Positions 52,315-61,370 of a stretch of 64,000 nt of DNA are shown in pieces (the stretch's first letter is position 1; the number at the start of each line of letters is the position of its first letter). The stretch is taken from the NCBI GenBank assembly GCA_017441925.1, contig JAFRUE010000006.1, positions 1-64,000 on the forward strand, given 5' to 3'. Below the pieces are notes generated by a model. That model was not told the DNA's origin. It worked only from the letters and a program-made list of their open reading frames with translations, and did not search any database. Source of the stretch: Bacillota bacterium. GTDB taxonomy: Bacteria; Bacillota; Clostridia; Lachnospirales; Bianqueaceae. The position numbers were made by a program, and so were the translations under genes.

Positions 52315-52683
52315 TTACTTTTTCTTGTTGGCCACAGTTCTCTTGGGGCCTTTGCGGGTACGCGCATTGTTCTTGGTATTCTGTCCGCGCACAGGAAGAC
52401 CTCTGCGATGACGGATACCGCGATAGGAACCGATCTCTGTAAGTCTCTTGATGTTCATCGCGACTTCACGACGAAGATCACCCTCTACGATCTGCGTGTT
52501 GCTGATGACTTCACGGATTCTGGCTTCTTCCTCATCCGTAAGGTCGCTCACGCGGGTATCGGGGTTGACGTTAGCTTCTGCCAGAATTCTGTTCGCACTG
52601 GTACGGCCGATTCCGTAAACATACGTAAGGCCGATCTCGATACGCTTCTCTCTGGGCAGATCCACACCTGCAATACGTGCCAT
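52315..52683 (-). CDS. rpsM: 30S ribosomal protein S13
   Basis: 122 residues from the ATG at 52683, giving the canonical start [14 protein letters not shown]; a TTG three codons earlier is too close to AGGAGG to be preferred. The end [11 protein letters not shown] is typical. It is the first gene of its operon. The usual upstream neighbours infA and rpmJ are absent; a promoter lies directly before it. Confidence 0.96.
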   Translation of the reverse strand: MARIAGVDLPREKRIEIGLTYVYGIGRTSANRILAEANVNPDTRVSDLTDEEEARIREVISNTQIVEGDLRREVAMNIKRLTEIGSYRGIRHRRGLPVRGQNTKNNARTRKGPKRTVANKKK

Positions 52684-52797
52684 GTTTGTCAAGCACCTCC
52701 TGATAAATTTTCGTCCTTCTCATTGCACCGCCCGCGGTGTATCGAGGCGGCCGAGAAGTTTACAATTCGCAGACACGCGACGAGTCTGCAATTTAGT

Positions 52798-52826
52798 ATT
52801 ATATCTCACCGTCTGCACAAATGCAA
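52798..52826 (-). promoter_or_regulatory. Promoter of the rpsM-rplQ operon and its structured leader
   Basis: On the minus strand TTGCAT (52821-52826) and TATAAT (52798-52803) are 17 nt apart. The leader of about 100 nt to the rpsM start has hairpins GCAGAC...GTCTGC and CACCGC-GG-GCGGTG, possible targets for S4 feedback control. The feedback role is inferred. Confidence 0.85.
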
Positions 52827-52902
52827 GAGAAATTTTTAAAAAAACCGCGGATTTTTGCAGAAAAAAGCGCAGGCGGCCCTCCCGCGGCATGTTCTCCGGG
52901 CA

Positions 52903-52953
52903 TAAAAAAGCCGCGGTTCTTCCCGGATGGTCCGTCATCCGTTAAAACCGCGG
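52903..52953 (-). terminator. Terminator after the SDR gene
   Basis: On the minus strand CCGCGGTT (52946-52953) pairs with AACCGCGG (52911-52918), with an inner CGGATG/CATCCG stem, followed by CTTTTTTATG. It isolates the SDR gene from the rpsM operon promoter. Confidence 0.85.
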
Positions 52954-52998
52954 TCTTTCGGCTTTTATACCGTGCCGGCAGACAGTCTGCCCTGCTCT

Positions 52999-53802
52999 TT
53001 ACTGCGGCTGTTTGCCGATGTAGGCAAGGATACCGCCGTCAACGTAGAGGATATGTCCGTTTACAAAATCAGAAGCGTCGGATGCAAGGAAAACAGCCGG
53101 TCCCTGCAGGTCTTCCGTCGTGCCCCAGCGGGCGGCAGGCGTTTTCGCAACAATGAAGCTGTCGAACGGATGACGGCTTCCGTCAGGCTGACGCTCACGC
53201 AGCGGCGCGGTCTGCGGGGTCGCGATGTATCCCGGTCCGATACCGTTGCACTGGATATTGTATTCACCATACTCGGATGCGATATTGCGGGTCAGCATCT
53301 TCAGTCCGCCCTTGGCCGCCGCGTATGCGGAAACGGTCTCGCGGCCGAGCTCGCTCATCATGGAGCAGATGTTGATGATCTTGCCGTGTCCCTTGGCGAT
53401 CATTCCGGGAATAACAGCCTTGGAAACAATGAACGGAGCGTTCAGGTCAACGTCGATGACTTTGCGGAACTCATCCGCACTCATCTCGGTCATCGGGATC
53501 CTGCGGATAATACCGGCATTGTTGACCAGAATATCGATGGTCCCGACCTCTTCATTGATCTTCTTGACAAGTTCCTGCACCGCGGCCTCATTCGTTACAT
53601 CGCAGACATAACCGCGCGCAGGAATTCCTTCTTCTTTATAAGAAGCAAGGCCCTTGTCCACAAGCTCCTGATTGATATCATTAAATACGATCGTAGCTCC
53701 TGCTCTGTAAAAAGCGGTCGCGATCGCGAAGCCGATTCCGTAAGATGCACCGGTGATCAGAGCGACTTTGCCTTCCAGTGAAAAGCTCTTGGGAAATTCC
53801 AT
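52999..53802 (-). CDS. SDR-family gluconate 5-dehydrogenase / KduD-like
   Basis: The 267-residue protein has the SDR cofactor motif ITGASYGIGFAIA, NNAG and the catalytic YAAAK with an upstream Ser (CSMMSELGRETVSAYAAAK). The opening SLEGKVALITGASYGIGFAI and the RHPFDSFIVAKTPAARWG block match gluconate 5-dehydrogenases. KduD, which reduces a keto-deoxy-uronate in pectin breakdown, is a close relative. With a GH105 enzyme 7 kb away the KduD role is possible. It is a single gene with its own terminator. Confidence 0.85.
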   Translation of the reverse strand: MEFPKSFSLEGKVALITGASYGIGFAIATAFYRAGATIVFNDINQELVDKGLASYKEEGIPARGYVCDVTNEAAVQELVKKINEEVGTIDILVNNAGIIRRIPMTEMSADEFRKVIDVDLNAPFIVSKAVIPGMIAKGHGKIINICSMMSELGRETVSAYAAAKGGLKMLTRNIASEYGEYNIQCNGIGPGYIATPQTAPLRERQPDGSRHPFDSFIVAKTPAARWGTTEDLQGPAVFLASDASDFVNGHILYVDGGILAYIGKQPQ

Positions 53803-53880
53803 TGTAGTTTCCTCCTTCTGGTTGAATAAATACAGTATATCACAAAAATACCGGATTGCAAGCTGTAAGGCGCAGATCCG

Positions 53881-54828
53881 TCACATCTGATCATCCTGCT
53901 TCCACAGGCCGCCCTGCTGATATCTCGGATTCTCCGTATTTGTATACAGGACGGTATACCGGCGCGGACAGGATCCCCGGAGAGACAGATAAGCCTCTTT
54001 CGCCTTTGCTTCGTCCCTGAAAAGTCCGTAGACCGTCGGCCCGCTGCCGCTCATCGACGCGGCGTCGGCACCCAGCTGGATCAGCTGCTTCTTAAGCTCC
54101 GGGATCTCCGGATGCTCGCGGCTGACCGGTTTTTCCAGCATATTGATCATTTCCTTCTGCAGATTCCGGATATCGCCGGTCTCCACCGCAGCCAGAAAAC
54201 GCGCAACGTTCGGTTTTTTCTGGCGGCCTTCCAGATTGAACTGCTGATAGGCCCACGGCGTGGAAACGCTGAAATCCGGCTTGACCAGTACGACGTACGT
54301 CATCGGGAACGCGCGGACCGGCTCGATCAGCTCGCCGCGTCCTGTCGCAAGGCACGTCCCTCCCAGCAGACAGAAGGGAACGTCGGAACCGATCTCCGCT
54401 CCGATCTGCATCAGCTCATCCGTGGACAACCGCAGACTGAACAGCTTATTCATACCGCGGAGTACTGCTGCAGCGTCTGTACTGCCTCCTGCAAGTCCCG
54501 ACGCGATCGGAATCTTTTTCTTGATCATAAGCGCCACAGGCCGGTCAAGGCTGTAGCGTTCCTGCATCAGCGTCACCGCGCGGTACGCGAGATTCTTAGG
54601 GTTGGCGGACAGAAACGGTATATTGCATTCTACTGTGTTTTCGTCCCCTTCGGCAAACGCGAGCTCCACGTCATCCCACAGCCGCAGACTCTGCATGATC
54701 ATGGAAACCTCATGAAAACCGTCCTCCCGGGTCTTTCCGACTTCCAGTGTCAGATTGATCTTGGCCTTGGCCCGATAATATGCCTTTTTCCCGGACAGAC
54801 CGGATGGACTGCTCATCCGATATTCCAT
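53881..54828 (-). CDS. ispE: 4-diphosphocytidyl-2-C-methyl-D-erythritol kinase
   Basis: 315 residues from the ATG at 54828, which has AAAGGAGG upstream; longer frames lack a site. GHMP kinase motifs are present: RAKAKINLTLEVGKTREDGF, PIASGLAGGSTDAAAVLRGM and MSGSGPTVYGLF. It phosphorylates CDP-methylerythritol in the MEP isoprenoid route. It is followed by no coupled gene. Confidence 0.95.
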   Translation of the reverse strand: MEYRMSSPSGLSGKKAYYRAKAKINLTLEVGKTREDGFHEVSMIMQSLRLWDDVELAFAEGDENTVECNIPFLSANPKNLAYRAVTLMQERYSLDRPVALMIKKKIPIASGLAGGSTDAAAVLRGMNKLFSLRLSTDELMQIGAEIGSDVPFCLLGGTCLATGRGELIEPVRAFPMTYVVLVKPDFSVSTPWAYQQFNLEGRQKKPNVARFLAAVETGDIRNLQKEMINMLEKPVSREHPEIPELKKQLIQLGADAASMSGSGPTVYGLFRDEAKAKEAYLSLRGSCPRRYTVLYTNTENPRYQQGGLWKQDDQM

Positions 54829-54862
54829 TTTATCCTCCTTTAGACTTACGTCTTGCAGTATA

Positions 54863-55726
54863 TCATAACGAAACTGACTGACCGATCGTCTCCAGCATCC
54901 AGTTCCTGAAATTCTCCGTCCCTGAACTGTCCGCAACGGGCTTGCCGAAAGATTCCGCGAGCACCTCTACACGGACGGGGCCTTTAAGCGCTTCTGCCGT
55001 CTTTCTGACCTCGGCGGCAGGGATTTTTGCATTGCTCTGTTCGGATATCAGCAGGACCGGGACTTTCATCAGCCCGCCTCTTGCGCGTATCTCCGAGACC
55101 GGCGATGCTTTGGCTATGTCGGCGCCGGCCGTCATCCTGCAGATCATCCTGCACATCTGCAGAAGCGGGAATGCCGGGAAACCTTTATCCCGCAGATGCC
55201 GTTTCGTCAGATCCGTCAGATCCGCATACGGAGATATCGCGATGACAAACCTGACTCTGTCGTCCATGCACGCGTGCAGCAGTGCAGCGGCAGCTCCTGT
55301 CTCCCGGCCGATCGTACCGATATTCCGGCACACGTCAGGCTCCCGGTTCGCAATCGTTGTGTAGATAAGCCGCAGATCGCGGGCTTCCCGGATCCCCCAG
55401 GTCCCCGGCCTGCCGCTGTCCCGATAGCCGCGTCCCTGATAACGGATCACGGCAATTCCCTCCGCTAGCAGCATCCGTGCAAGCTCCGCGCCATGCGGTA
55501 CATCCGACAGTATCACCGTGGTCCCGGACGGTTTCCGCGGGACGAGGACCTCTCCCCGGATCCGGCAGCCGTCCGCCGTATCACACATAAAGTCATGTCC
55601 GCCCGGAGAACGGATCCCGTCCCCCGGTTTCTCAAATTTAAGAAAACGTATACACAGGAAATACGTCAGCACTGTGAAAAACACCAGTACGATCCCTGCC
55701 GTACACCCAAACACAGTAAGCCACAC
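54863..55726 (-). CDS. Membrane-anchored alpha/beta-hydrolase-like protein without the nucleophile
   Basis: The 287-residue protein starts with one membrane helix (VFGCTAGIVLVFFTVLTYFL). The rest follows the alpha/beta-hydrolase order: GTTVILSDVPHG strand, RYQGRGYRDSGRP, then the elbow region IGTIGRETGAAAALL. The elbow reads GRETG where GxSxG is expected, so the Ser nucleophile is missing. It may be a non-enzymatic binder. It is 34 nt upstream of ispE on the same strand and may be co-transcribed. Confidence 0.7.
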   Translation of the reverse strand: MWLTVFGCTAGIVLVFFTVLTYFLCIRFLKFEKPGDGIRSPGGHDFMCDTADGCRIRGEVLVPRKPSGTTVILSDVPHGAELARMLLAEGIAVIRYQGRGYRDSGRPGTWGIREARDLRLIYTTIANREPDVCRNIGTIGRETGAAAALLHACMDDRVRFVIAISPYADLTDLTKRHLRDKGFPAFPLLQMCRMICRMTAGADIAKASPVSEIRARGGLMKVPVLLISEQSNAKIPAAEVRKTAEALKGPVRVEVLAESFGKPVADSSGTENFRNWMLETIGQSVSL

Positions 55727-55803
55727 AGCGGCTCCTCCTTTATTATTGTTTTCATTATACTATCTGTTTTTGCAGAAATCAACCCCATAGGTCCCTGCTC
55801 TGC

Positions 55804-55832
55804 TTGCGAAAGAGTTTACATTTTGATATAAT
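55804..55832 (+). promoter_or_regulatory. Promoter of the DUF4430/ECF S-component unit
   Basis: TTGCGA (55804-55809) and TATAAT (55827-55832) are 17 nt apart, with an extended TGA before the -10 box. The DUF4430 gene starts 60 nt downstream after a GAAAGGATGG site. Confidence 0.8.
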
Positions 55833-55892
55833 ACGGGGCGACGGACATGATGGGCAGGCATATCCGATTTTTAACAGAAAGGATGGATTAAA

Positions 55893-56300
55893 ATGGCTGA
55901 ACAAAGCAAAAACAAGAAAACCGCTCTTATTGTGACCTGTGTGCTCGCTGTTCTGATCATCGCCGCGATCCTGATCGTCGTCTTCCGCAAGCCTGCCGCT
56001 ACCCAGCAGGGCAAGAAGACTATTGTCGTGGAAGTCATCAACGGCGAAGACAAACAGGAATTCACGGTCCACACGGATCAGGAGTTCCTGCGCAGCGCGC
56101 TCGAAGAGCTGAATCTGATCAAGGGATCCGAGTCCGAATACGGTCTCTTTGTTACGGAAGTCAACGGTGTCGCTGCGGATGATACCAAGCAGCAGTGGTG
56201 GTGCTTCACCAAAGGCGGCGAAGAGCTGATGACCGGTGTTGACACGACTCCGATCGCTGACGGAGATCATTTCGAAATCGAACTGAAGACAGGCTGGTAA
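55893..56300 (+). CDS. DUF4430 membrane-anchored surface protein
   Basis: The 135-residue protein has one N-terminal membrane helix (TALIVTCVLAVLIIAAILIV) and an extracellular DUF4430 domain (EFLRSALEELNLIKGSESEY, KQQWWCFTKGGEELMTGVDT). DUF4430 resembles the cobalamin-binding part of transcobalamin-like proteins. It ends 2 nt before an ECF S-component gene, so it probably hands a ligand to that transporter. The ligand is not shown by the sequence. Confidence 0.85.
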   Translation: MAEQSKNKKTALIVTCVLAVLIIAAILIVVFRKPAATQQGKKTIVVEVINGEDKQEFTVHTDQEFLRSALEELNLIKGSESEYGLFVTEVNGVAADDTKQQWWCFTKGGEELMTGVDTTPIADGDHFEIELKTGW

Positions 56301-56302
56301 TC

Positions 56303-56818
56303 ATGAACGTCTACCGGATGGTCCTGTTCGCGTTTCTCGGCGCCCTCTATTATGCCGTACAGGTAGCGCTCGCTCCTCTGCCCAATATCGAGCTTGTATC
56401 CACTTTGATCCTGGTTACGACGCTCACATTCGGAGCGCAGACACTGTTTCCGACGTATGTCTTTATCATCCTGGAGGGACTGACATACGGCTTCGGTGTC
56501 TGGTGGTGTGTCTATCTGTATGTTTGGCCCGTTCTGTGCGTAGTGGTGCTTCTTCTGCAGAAACACGGATCCTGGTGGCTGTGGTGTGCTGTTCTGGCCC
56601 TTTTCGGGCTGTCGTTCGGTTTCCTTTGCTCGATCCCCTATCTGTTCATTGGGGGACCCGGCATGATGTTTGCCTGGTGGATCAACGGTCTGCCGTTTGA
56701 CCTGATGCACTGTGCCGGCAATCTTGCAGCCGGTATCGTTTTGTACAAGCCGTTGCTGTTCTGCCTTCAGAAACTGAAGGAAATATTCCGGAGAAAACTG
56801 GAGAAGCAGGCGCTTTAA
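56303..56818 (+). CDS. ECF transporter S-component
   Basis: The 171-residue protein has about five to six membrane helices and the usual S-component shape (LFAFLGALYYAVQVALAPLP, GPGMMFAWWINGLPFDLMHC). It has no ATPase of its own and would dock on EcfA1-EcfA2-EcfT from 47.1-49.6 kb. With the DUF4430 partner it may import a cobalamin-like compound, but the substrate remains open. Confidence 0.85.
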   Translation: MNVYRMVLFAFLGALYYAVQVALAPLPNIELVSTLILVTTLTFGAQTLFPTYVFIILEGLTYGFGVWWCVYLYVWPVLCVVVLLLQKHGSWWLWCAVLALFGLSFGFLCSIPYLFIGGPGMMFAWWINGLPFDLMHCAGNLAAGIVLYKPLLFCLQKLKEIFRRKLEKQAL

Positions 56819-56822
56819 CGGC

Positions 56823-56851
56823 TTGACAAAACGGCGGAGAGCTTTTATAAT
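56823..56851 (+). promoter_or_regulatory. Promoter of tRNA-Ser
   Basis: TTGACA (56823-56828) and TATAAT (56846-56851) are perfect consensus boxes 17 nt apart, 31 nt before the tRNA. Confidence 0.9.
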
Positions 56852-56882
56852 GTGAAAGTCATGAAGAGTTTCTCTTTTCACT

Positions 56883-56968
56883 GGAGAGATGTCCGAGTGG
56901 TTTATGGAGCTGGTCTTGAAAACCAGTGACTCCGCAAGGGGCCGTGGGTTCGAATCCTACTCTCTCCG
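56883..56968 (+). tRNA. tRNA-Ser (anticodon UGA)
   Basis: The 86-nt gene has acceptor arms GGAGAGA/TCTCTCC with discriminator G, an anticodon stem CTGGT/ACCAG around CTTGAAA (anticodon TGA), a long class II variable arm and the TTCGAAT T-loop. The CCA end is not encoded. Confidence 0.96.
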
Positions 56969-56974
56969 TTCCCT

Positions 56975-57006
56975 GATCTGTATCCCCTGCGGATACAGAT
57001 CTTTTT
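56975..57006 (+). terminator. Terminator after tRNA-Ser
   Basis: GATCTGTATCC (56975-56985) pairs with GGATACAGATC (56991-57001), followed by TTTTTATTTT. Confidence 0.9.
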
Positions 57007-57028
57007 ATTTTCTGACAGGAGGTCCAAA

Positions 57029-58324
57029 ATGGATATCTGCACATTTACCGGCGGTACGATTCTGATCCCCCAGACCGATCTGACGGCTTTCAGCGTGATT
57101 GCCTGCGATCAGTATACTTCTGAACCCGAATACTGGAAACAGGCCGCGGCTATCGCGGACGGCAAGCCCTCCGCGCTTAACCTGATTTTTCCGGAAGCCG
57201 AGCTCGGCGCTCCCGAGGCCAACAGCGAACGGATCCGCAAGATCCACGACGCCATGTGGCAATCGCTCTCTTCCGGTCTGTTCCGCGAGTATCCGGACGC
57301 GATGATCCTCACGGAAAGGACGCTCCGCGACGGTTCTGTCCGTTACGGCATCCTTGGACTGATCGATCTGGAGCAATACGATTATCATACCGAATCCGAG
57401 AGCTTCATCCGGGCGACGGAGCAGACAGTTCTCGCCCGTGTCGAGTCCCGCAAAGAGCTGCGTGACGGCTCTGCTCTCGACATCCCGCATCTGATGCTGC
57501 TTGTGGACGACCGGGACAAAGAACTGGTCGAGCCGCTTATCGCGCGGATCGGCGAATTCGAAAAGATCTATGACTTCGGTCTGATGCAGAATTCCGGGCA
57601 TCTCCGCGGCTACCTGATCCCGAAGGACGGTCAGGAGCATATCGCCGCCGTTCTGGAGAAATGGTCGGATCCCAGCTGGTTCCGCCGCAAATACCGTTCG
57701 ACCTCCCATCCGATGGTCCTCGCCGTCGGTGACGGCAACCATTCGCTCGCCGCTGCCAAAAACGCCTACGAGCGGATCAAGGAGCGCATCGGCGCAGAGG
57801 CCGCCGCTTCTCATCCTGCCCGTTACGCACTCGCCGAGCTCAACAATCTGCATGATCCGGCGATCACCTTCGAGCCGATCTACCGTGTGCTGAAAGGCGC
57901 GGATCTCGATGATCTGCTGAATTTCCTGCGCAAGTCTGAGCCGGCTTTCCACGGCGGTTCCGCTCAGTTCGGCGAAACCAGCCTGTATTTCCAGTGCGGA
58001 CTTGAGCGCCGGACGCTTTCCATTCCGGCACAGCCCGGTATTCTGCCGGTCCAGATCCTGCAGCCGCTGCTCGACGCCTATCTGGCGGAGCATCCCGAGG
58101 TCGGTATCGACTACATCCATGGACTTGACACTGTCCGAGCGCTTGCCGGCGACCCTGCCTGCATCGGCATCACTTTCAGCGGGATCCGCAAGGACGAAGT
58201 CTTCGGCGCGGTGATCCACGGGGATGTGCTTCCCCGCAAGACTTTCTCCATCGGACACGCGGAAGACAAGCGTTTCTACCTGGAGTCCCGCCGGATCCTT
58301 ACCGACGCGGATCGCGAAGCATAA
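57029..58324 (+). CDS. DUF1015 family protein (SerK-like)
   Basis: The 431-residue protein has the DUF1015 pattern with VIACDQYTSEPEYWKQAA near the start and the central VLAVGDGNHSLAAAKNAYE. Archaeal and some bacterial relatives are ATP- or ADP-dependent free-serine kinases (SerK); whether this one is cannot be told from the sequence. AGGAGG lies before the ATG. It is the first gene of a three-gene unit with a flavoprotein and an AEC transporter. Confidence 0.85.
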   Translation: MDICTFTGGTILIPQTDLTAFSVIACDQYTSEPEYWKQAAAIADGKPSALNLIFPEAELGAPEANSERIRKIHDAMWQSLSSGLFREYPDAMILTERTLRDGSVRYGILGLIDLEQYDYHTESESFIRATEQTVLARVESRKELRDGSALDIPHLMLLVDDRDKELVEPLIARIGEFEKIYDFGLMQNSGHLRGYLIPKDGQEHIAAVLEKWSDPSWFRRKYRSTSHPMVLAVGDGNHSLAAAKNAYERIKERIGAEAAASHPARYALAELNNLHDPAITFEPIYRVLKGADLDDLLNFLRKSEPAFHGGSAQFGETSLYFQCGLERRTLSIPAQPGILPVQILQPLLDAYLAEHPEVGIDYIHGLDTVRALAGDPACIGITFSGIRKDEVFGAVIHGDVLPRKTFSIGHAEDKRFYLESRRILTDADREA

Positions 58325-58333
58325 GGCGTCCTC

Positions 58334-60247
58334 ATGCAGGAATACTCATTCCAGATCCTCGTTGTCGGAAGCGGTGCCGCCGGATTTGCAGCCTGCGACA
58401 GGCTGCATCTGATGGGCGCCCGTGACTTTGCTCTGGTCAGCGAAGGCCGCGACAAAGGCACTTCCCGCAATACCGGTTCTGACAAACAGACATATTACAA
58501 GCTGACACTGTCCGGCGACGAACCGGATTCCTATACCGAAATGGCACGGACGATCTTTGAGGGCAAATCTGCAGACGGCGATCTTGCGCTCTGTGAGGCC
58601 GCCGGATCCGTCCCTGCTTTTCTGCATCTTGCAGAGCTCGGCGTACCTTTCCCGACCAACGTCTACGGAGAATACATCGGTTATAAGACCGATCACGATC
58701 CGCGCAGCCGGGCAACATCCGCAGGTCCTCTGACTTCAAAGCTGATGACCGAGGCACTGGAAAAAGCTGTGCTTTCGCATGGTACGCCCATCTTAGAACC
58801 TCTGCAGATGATCCGTATTCTGACCGATAATAACCGTGTCTACGGTATCCTCTGCCTGGATCCGGACACACAGGAACTTGTCCTCCTGCACTGTTCTTCG
58901 CTTATCCTCGCGACCGGCGGCCCAGCCTGCCTGTATCAGGACAGCGTCTATCCCGCAAGCCAGCACGGCAGCACGGGTTTGGCTTTTCAGGCCGGTATCC
59001 GCGGCCGAGGACTTACGGAATGGCAGTATGGCATGGCTTCAATGCGTCCCCGCTGGAACGTTTCCGGCACCTATATGCAGGTCATCCCGACGTTTTACTC
59101 CACTGCGCAGGACGGATCCGACAGACGCGAATTTCTGTCAGACGGCTTCACAAGCCGTACGGAACTGCTGGGACAGGTCTTTCTGAAAGGCTACCAGTGG
59201 CCGTTCGACAGCCGTAAAGCCATGCACGGTTCTTCCCGTATCGATCTGATGGTCTACCGGGAGACAGTCCTGCTCGGGCGCCGGGTCTTCCTGGACTACC
59301 GCGTCAACCCGGGCAGACAGCCGATCGCTGCGGACGAGCTGCCGGATGAAGCGCGTAATTATCTGGTCAAAACGCTGCCGGCGGATCTTTTTGCCGCGCC
59401 GCCTTTCGAACGGCTCGCTTACATGAACCGTCCCGCGGTCGATTTCTATCTGTCTAAAGGCGTGGATCTTTCAGCCGAACCGCTTGAGATCGCGATCTGC
59501 GCACAGCACAATAACGGCGGACTGGCCGTTGACAACTGGTGGCGCACCAATGTGGAAGGCATCTTCTGCATCGGCGAAGCCGCGGGAACACACGGGGTAT
59601 ACCGTCCCGGCGGTACTGCGCTCAATGCCGGCCAGGTCGGCGCACTGCGCGCCGCCCGTTATATCACGGAGAAACGTCTTGATATCGAGATTCCGAAGCT
59701 GCCTAAATCCTGTCTTGGGCAGCTCTGGGAGGTTCTTGAACTCTTGGAGCATACGGGAGAGAATCAGGACTGCACAGCCTCTGTTGCCGAAAAATACCGC
59801 CGCAGGATGAGTGCTTCAGGCGGGGCTTTCCGTTCTGCTTCCGCCATCCGGGAGATCCTTGCGGACCTTTCAGAACTGCTCGCGCATTTCGGCGAAAGGA
59901 TCGGCGGGCGTCCGTCCGCTGTTTTCCGTCTGTATGACCAGCTGCGCGCTTCGCAGGTCTATCTTGCCGCGATGCTTGACTACGCCGAACATACGGAAAC
60001 CAGCCGCGGCAGCTCCATTTCCCGCACAGATCAGGGGACGCTCCCGGATCTTGCCGTGCATCCTGTTCCTGAAGAGTTCCGTTTTCTGGAAGATAACGGC
60101 AGCCTGGACGGCTTCCTGCAGGAGATCGATCCTGTGACCCTCTCTGCCGTCTGGCGTCCCGTGCATCCGATCCCGGATCGTTCTGCAGACGTTTTTGAGA
60201 ATATCTGGCGCGAATACCGGGAGCATACATTGATTAAGGAGCCGTAA
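58334..60247 (+). CDS. FAD-dependent oxidoreductase of the fumarate reductase / aspartate oxidase type
   Basis: The 637-residue protein has the FAD-binding GSGAAG motif at residues 12-17, and the later conserved region HNNGGLAVDNWWRTNVEGIF then GGTALNAGQVGALRAARYI. It therefore belongs to the fumarate reductase/succinate dehydrogenase flavoprotein family. The middle is divergent and the specific substrate is unknown. It starts 9 nt after the DUF1015 gene and ends 4 nt before the AEC transporter. Confidence 0.85.
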   Translation: MQEYSFQILVVGSGAAGFAACDRLHLMGARDFALVSEGRDKGTSRNTGSDKQTYYKLTLSGDEPDSYTEMARTIFEGKSADGDLALCEAAGSVPAFLHLAELGVPFPTNVYGEYIGYKTDHDPRSRATSAGPLTSKLMTEALEKAVLSHGTPILEPLQMIRILTDNNRVYGILCLDPDTQELVLLHCSSLILATGGPACLYQDSVYPASQHGSTGLAFQAGIRGRGLTEWQYGMASMRPRWNVSGTYMQVIPTFYSTAQDGSDRREFLSDGFTSRTELLGQVFLKGYQWPFDSRKAMHGSSRIDLMVYRETVLLGRRVFLDYRVNPGRQPIAADELPDEARNYLVKTLPADLFAAPPFERLAYMNRPAVDFYLSKGVDLSAEPLEIAICAQHNNGGLAVDNWWRTNVEGIFCIGEAAGTHGVYRPGGTALNAGQVGALRAARYITEKRLDIEIPKLPKSCLGQLWEVLELLEHTGENQDCTASVAEKYRRRMSASGGAFRSASAIREILADLSELLAHFGERIGGRPSAVFRLYDQLRASQVYLAAMLDYAEHTETSRGSSISRTDQGTLPDLAVHPVPEEFRFLEDNGSLDGFLQEIDPVTLSAVWRPVHPIPDRSADVFENIWREYREHTLIKEP

Positions 60248-60251
60248 CGTT

Positions 60252-61211
60252 ATGTTTCAGAATATGCTGACCGTAGGGGCTCAGGTTCTGATCCTCTTTC
60301 TCCTGATCCTGATGGGATATATTGCCGGCAAAACAAAGCTGTTTACTGCAGGCGCCGCTGCCGGCATGTCCAATATCATTCTGTATTTTGTTTCCCCCTG
60401 CATGATTCTGAACGCGTTTCAGCGCGACTACGATCCTTCTATGCTGAAAGGTCTGCTGCTTGCTTTTGCCGCAGGCGCGATCGGTCACGGCGTGGCCATT
60501 CTGCTGGCGCATCTTCTGGTCCGCGATCCCGACAAGCGACGCGAATGTGTCTACCGGTTCTGTATTGTTTTCTCAAACTGCGGCTATATGTCATTCCCGC
60601 TGCAGCGTGCGCTTCTTGGCGAGACAGGTGTTTTCTACGGCACCGCTTATGTAACGATGTTCAACATCCTGATCTGGAGTTACGGGATCCTGCTGATGAG
60701 CCGGAGTTTCGGCGCAAAAAAGAACGCGCCGGCCCAGGGCGAAAAAGTGTTCTCGATCTCGAAGATCCTGTTGAACCCGGGAATCCTGTCAGCCTGCGTC
60801 GGACTCGTCTTTTTCTTCTGCTCGATCCGTCTTCCGAACGTTCTCGCGTCACCGATCGCTTCCATGGCCGCCCTGAACACGCCGATGCCGATGTTCCTGA
60901 TCGGTTATTATCTGTCAAATGCGCGGTTCGGGACAATCCTGCGATCCCGTAAGGCTTATTATGTTATTGCAATGCGGCTTCTGGCCGTCCCGCTGATTGT
61001 ATTCGGATGTTATCTGCTTCTGGATCTCCGCGGACCTGTCCTGATCGCCTGCACGATCGCTGTCAGCGCGCCTGCCGCCGCCATGGGTCCGGTATTCTCG
61101 GAGCGCTTCGGCGATGATACGGAAACTTCGGTCGGACTTGTGTCGCTGTCGACAGTTCTTTCTATTATTACAATGCCGGTTGTTGTCGGACTGGCGCAGT
61201 CATTTGCGTAA
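60252..61211 (+). CDS. AEC-family transporter
   Basis: The 319-residue protein has about ten membrane helices with the two-half arrangement of auxin efflux carrier-type transporters (LILFLLILMGYIAGKTKLFT, ALNTPMPMFLIGYYLSNARF, APAAAMGPVFSERFGDD). In bacteria such proteins move organic acids such as malate. Placed after a fumarate-reductase-like flavoprotein, an organic acid substrate is plausible. It is the last gene before a strong terminator. Confidence 0.9.
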   Translation: MFQNMLTVGAQVLILFLLILMGYIAGKTKLFTAGAAAGMSNIILYFVSPCMILNAFQRDYDPSMLKGLLLAFAAGAIGHGVAILLAHLLVRDPDKRRECVYRFCIVFSNCGYMSFPLQRALLGETGVFYGTAYVTMFNILIWSYGILLMSRSFGAKKNAPAQGEKVFSISKILLNPGILSACVGLVFFFCSIRLPNVLASPIASMAALNTPMPMFLIGYYLSNARFGTILRSRKAYYVIAMRLLAVPLIVFGCYLLLDLRGPVLIACTIAVSAPAAAMGPVFSERFGDDTETSVGLVSLSTVLSIITMPVVVGLAQSFA

Positions 61212-61245
61212 AAGCCGGTTCACAACCTGAATGTTTGCAGCCGCT

Positions 61246-61292
61246 GCCGGTACAAAGTGTTCTGCGGTACACTTTGTACCGGCCGTTTTTTT
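61246..61292 (+). terminator. Terminator of the DUF1015/flavoprotein/AEC unit
   Basis: GCCGGTACAAAGTGT (61246-61260) pairs perfectly with ACACTTTGTACCGGC (61269-61283), followed by CGTTTTTTT. Confidence 0.92.
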
Positions 61293-61370
61293 CTGTCTTT
61301 TTATGCTATCCTAAAAACGAACAATTGTATAGACAGTTGCAAATAACAAGTTACGAAAGGAAGATTAATA

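Noticed and set aside
57005-58258. 417-codon minus-strand frame opposite the DUF1015 gene
   Set aside because: The plus-strand frame has a strong ribosome site and the GDGNHS motif; the reverse frame has neither and crosses a terminator.
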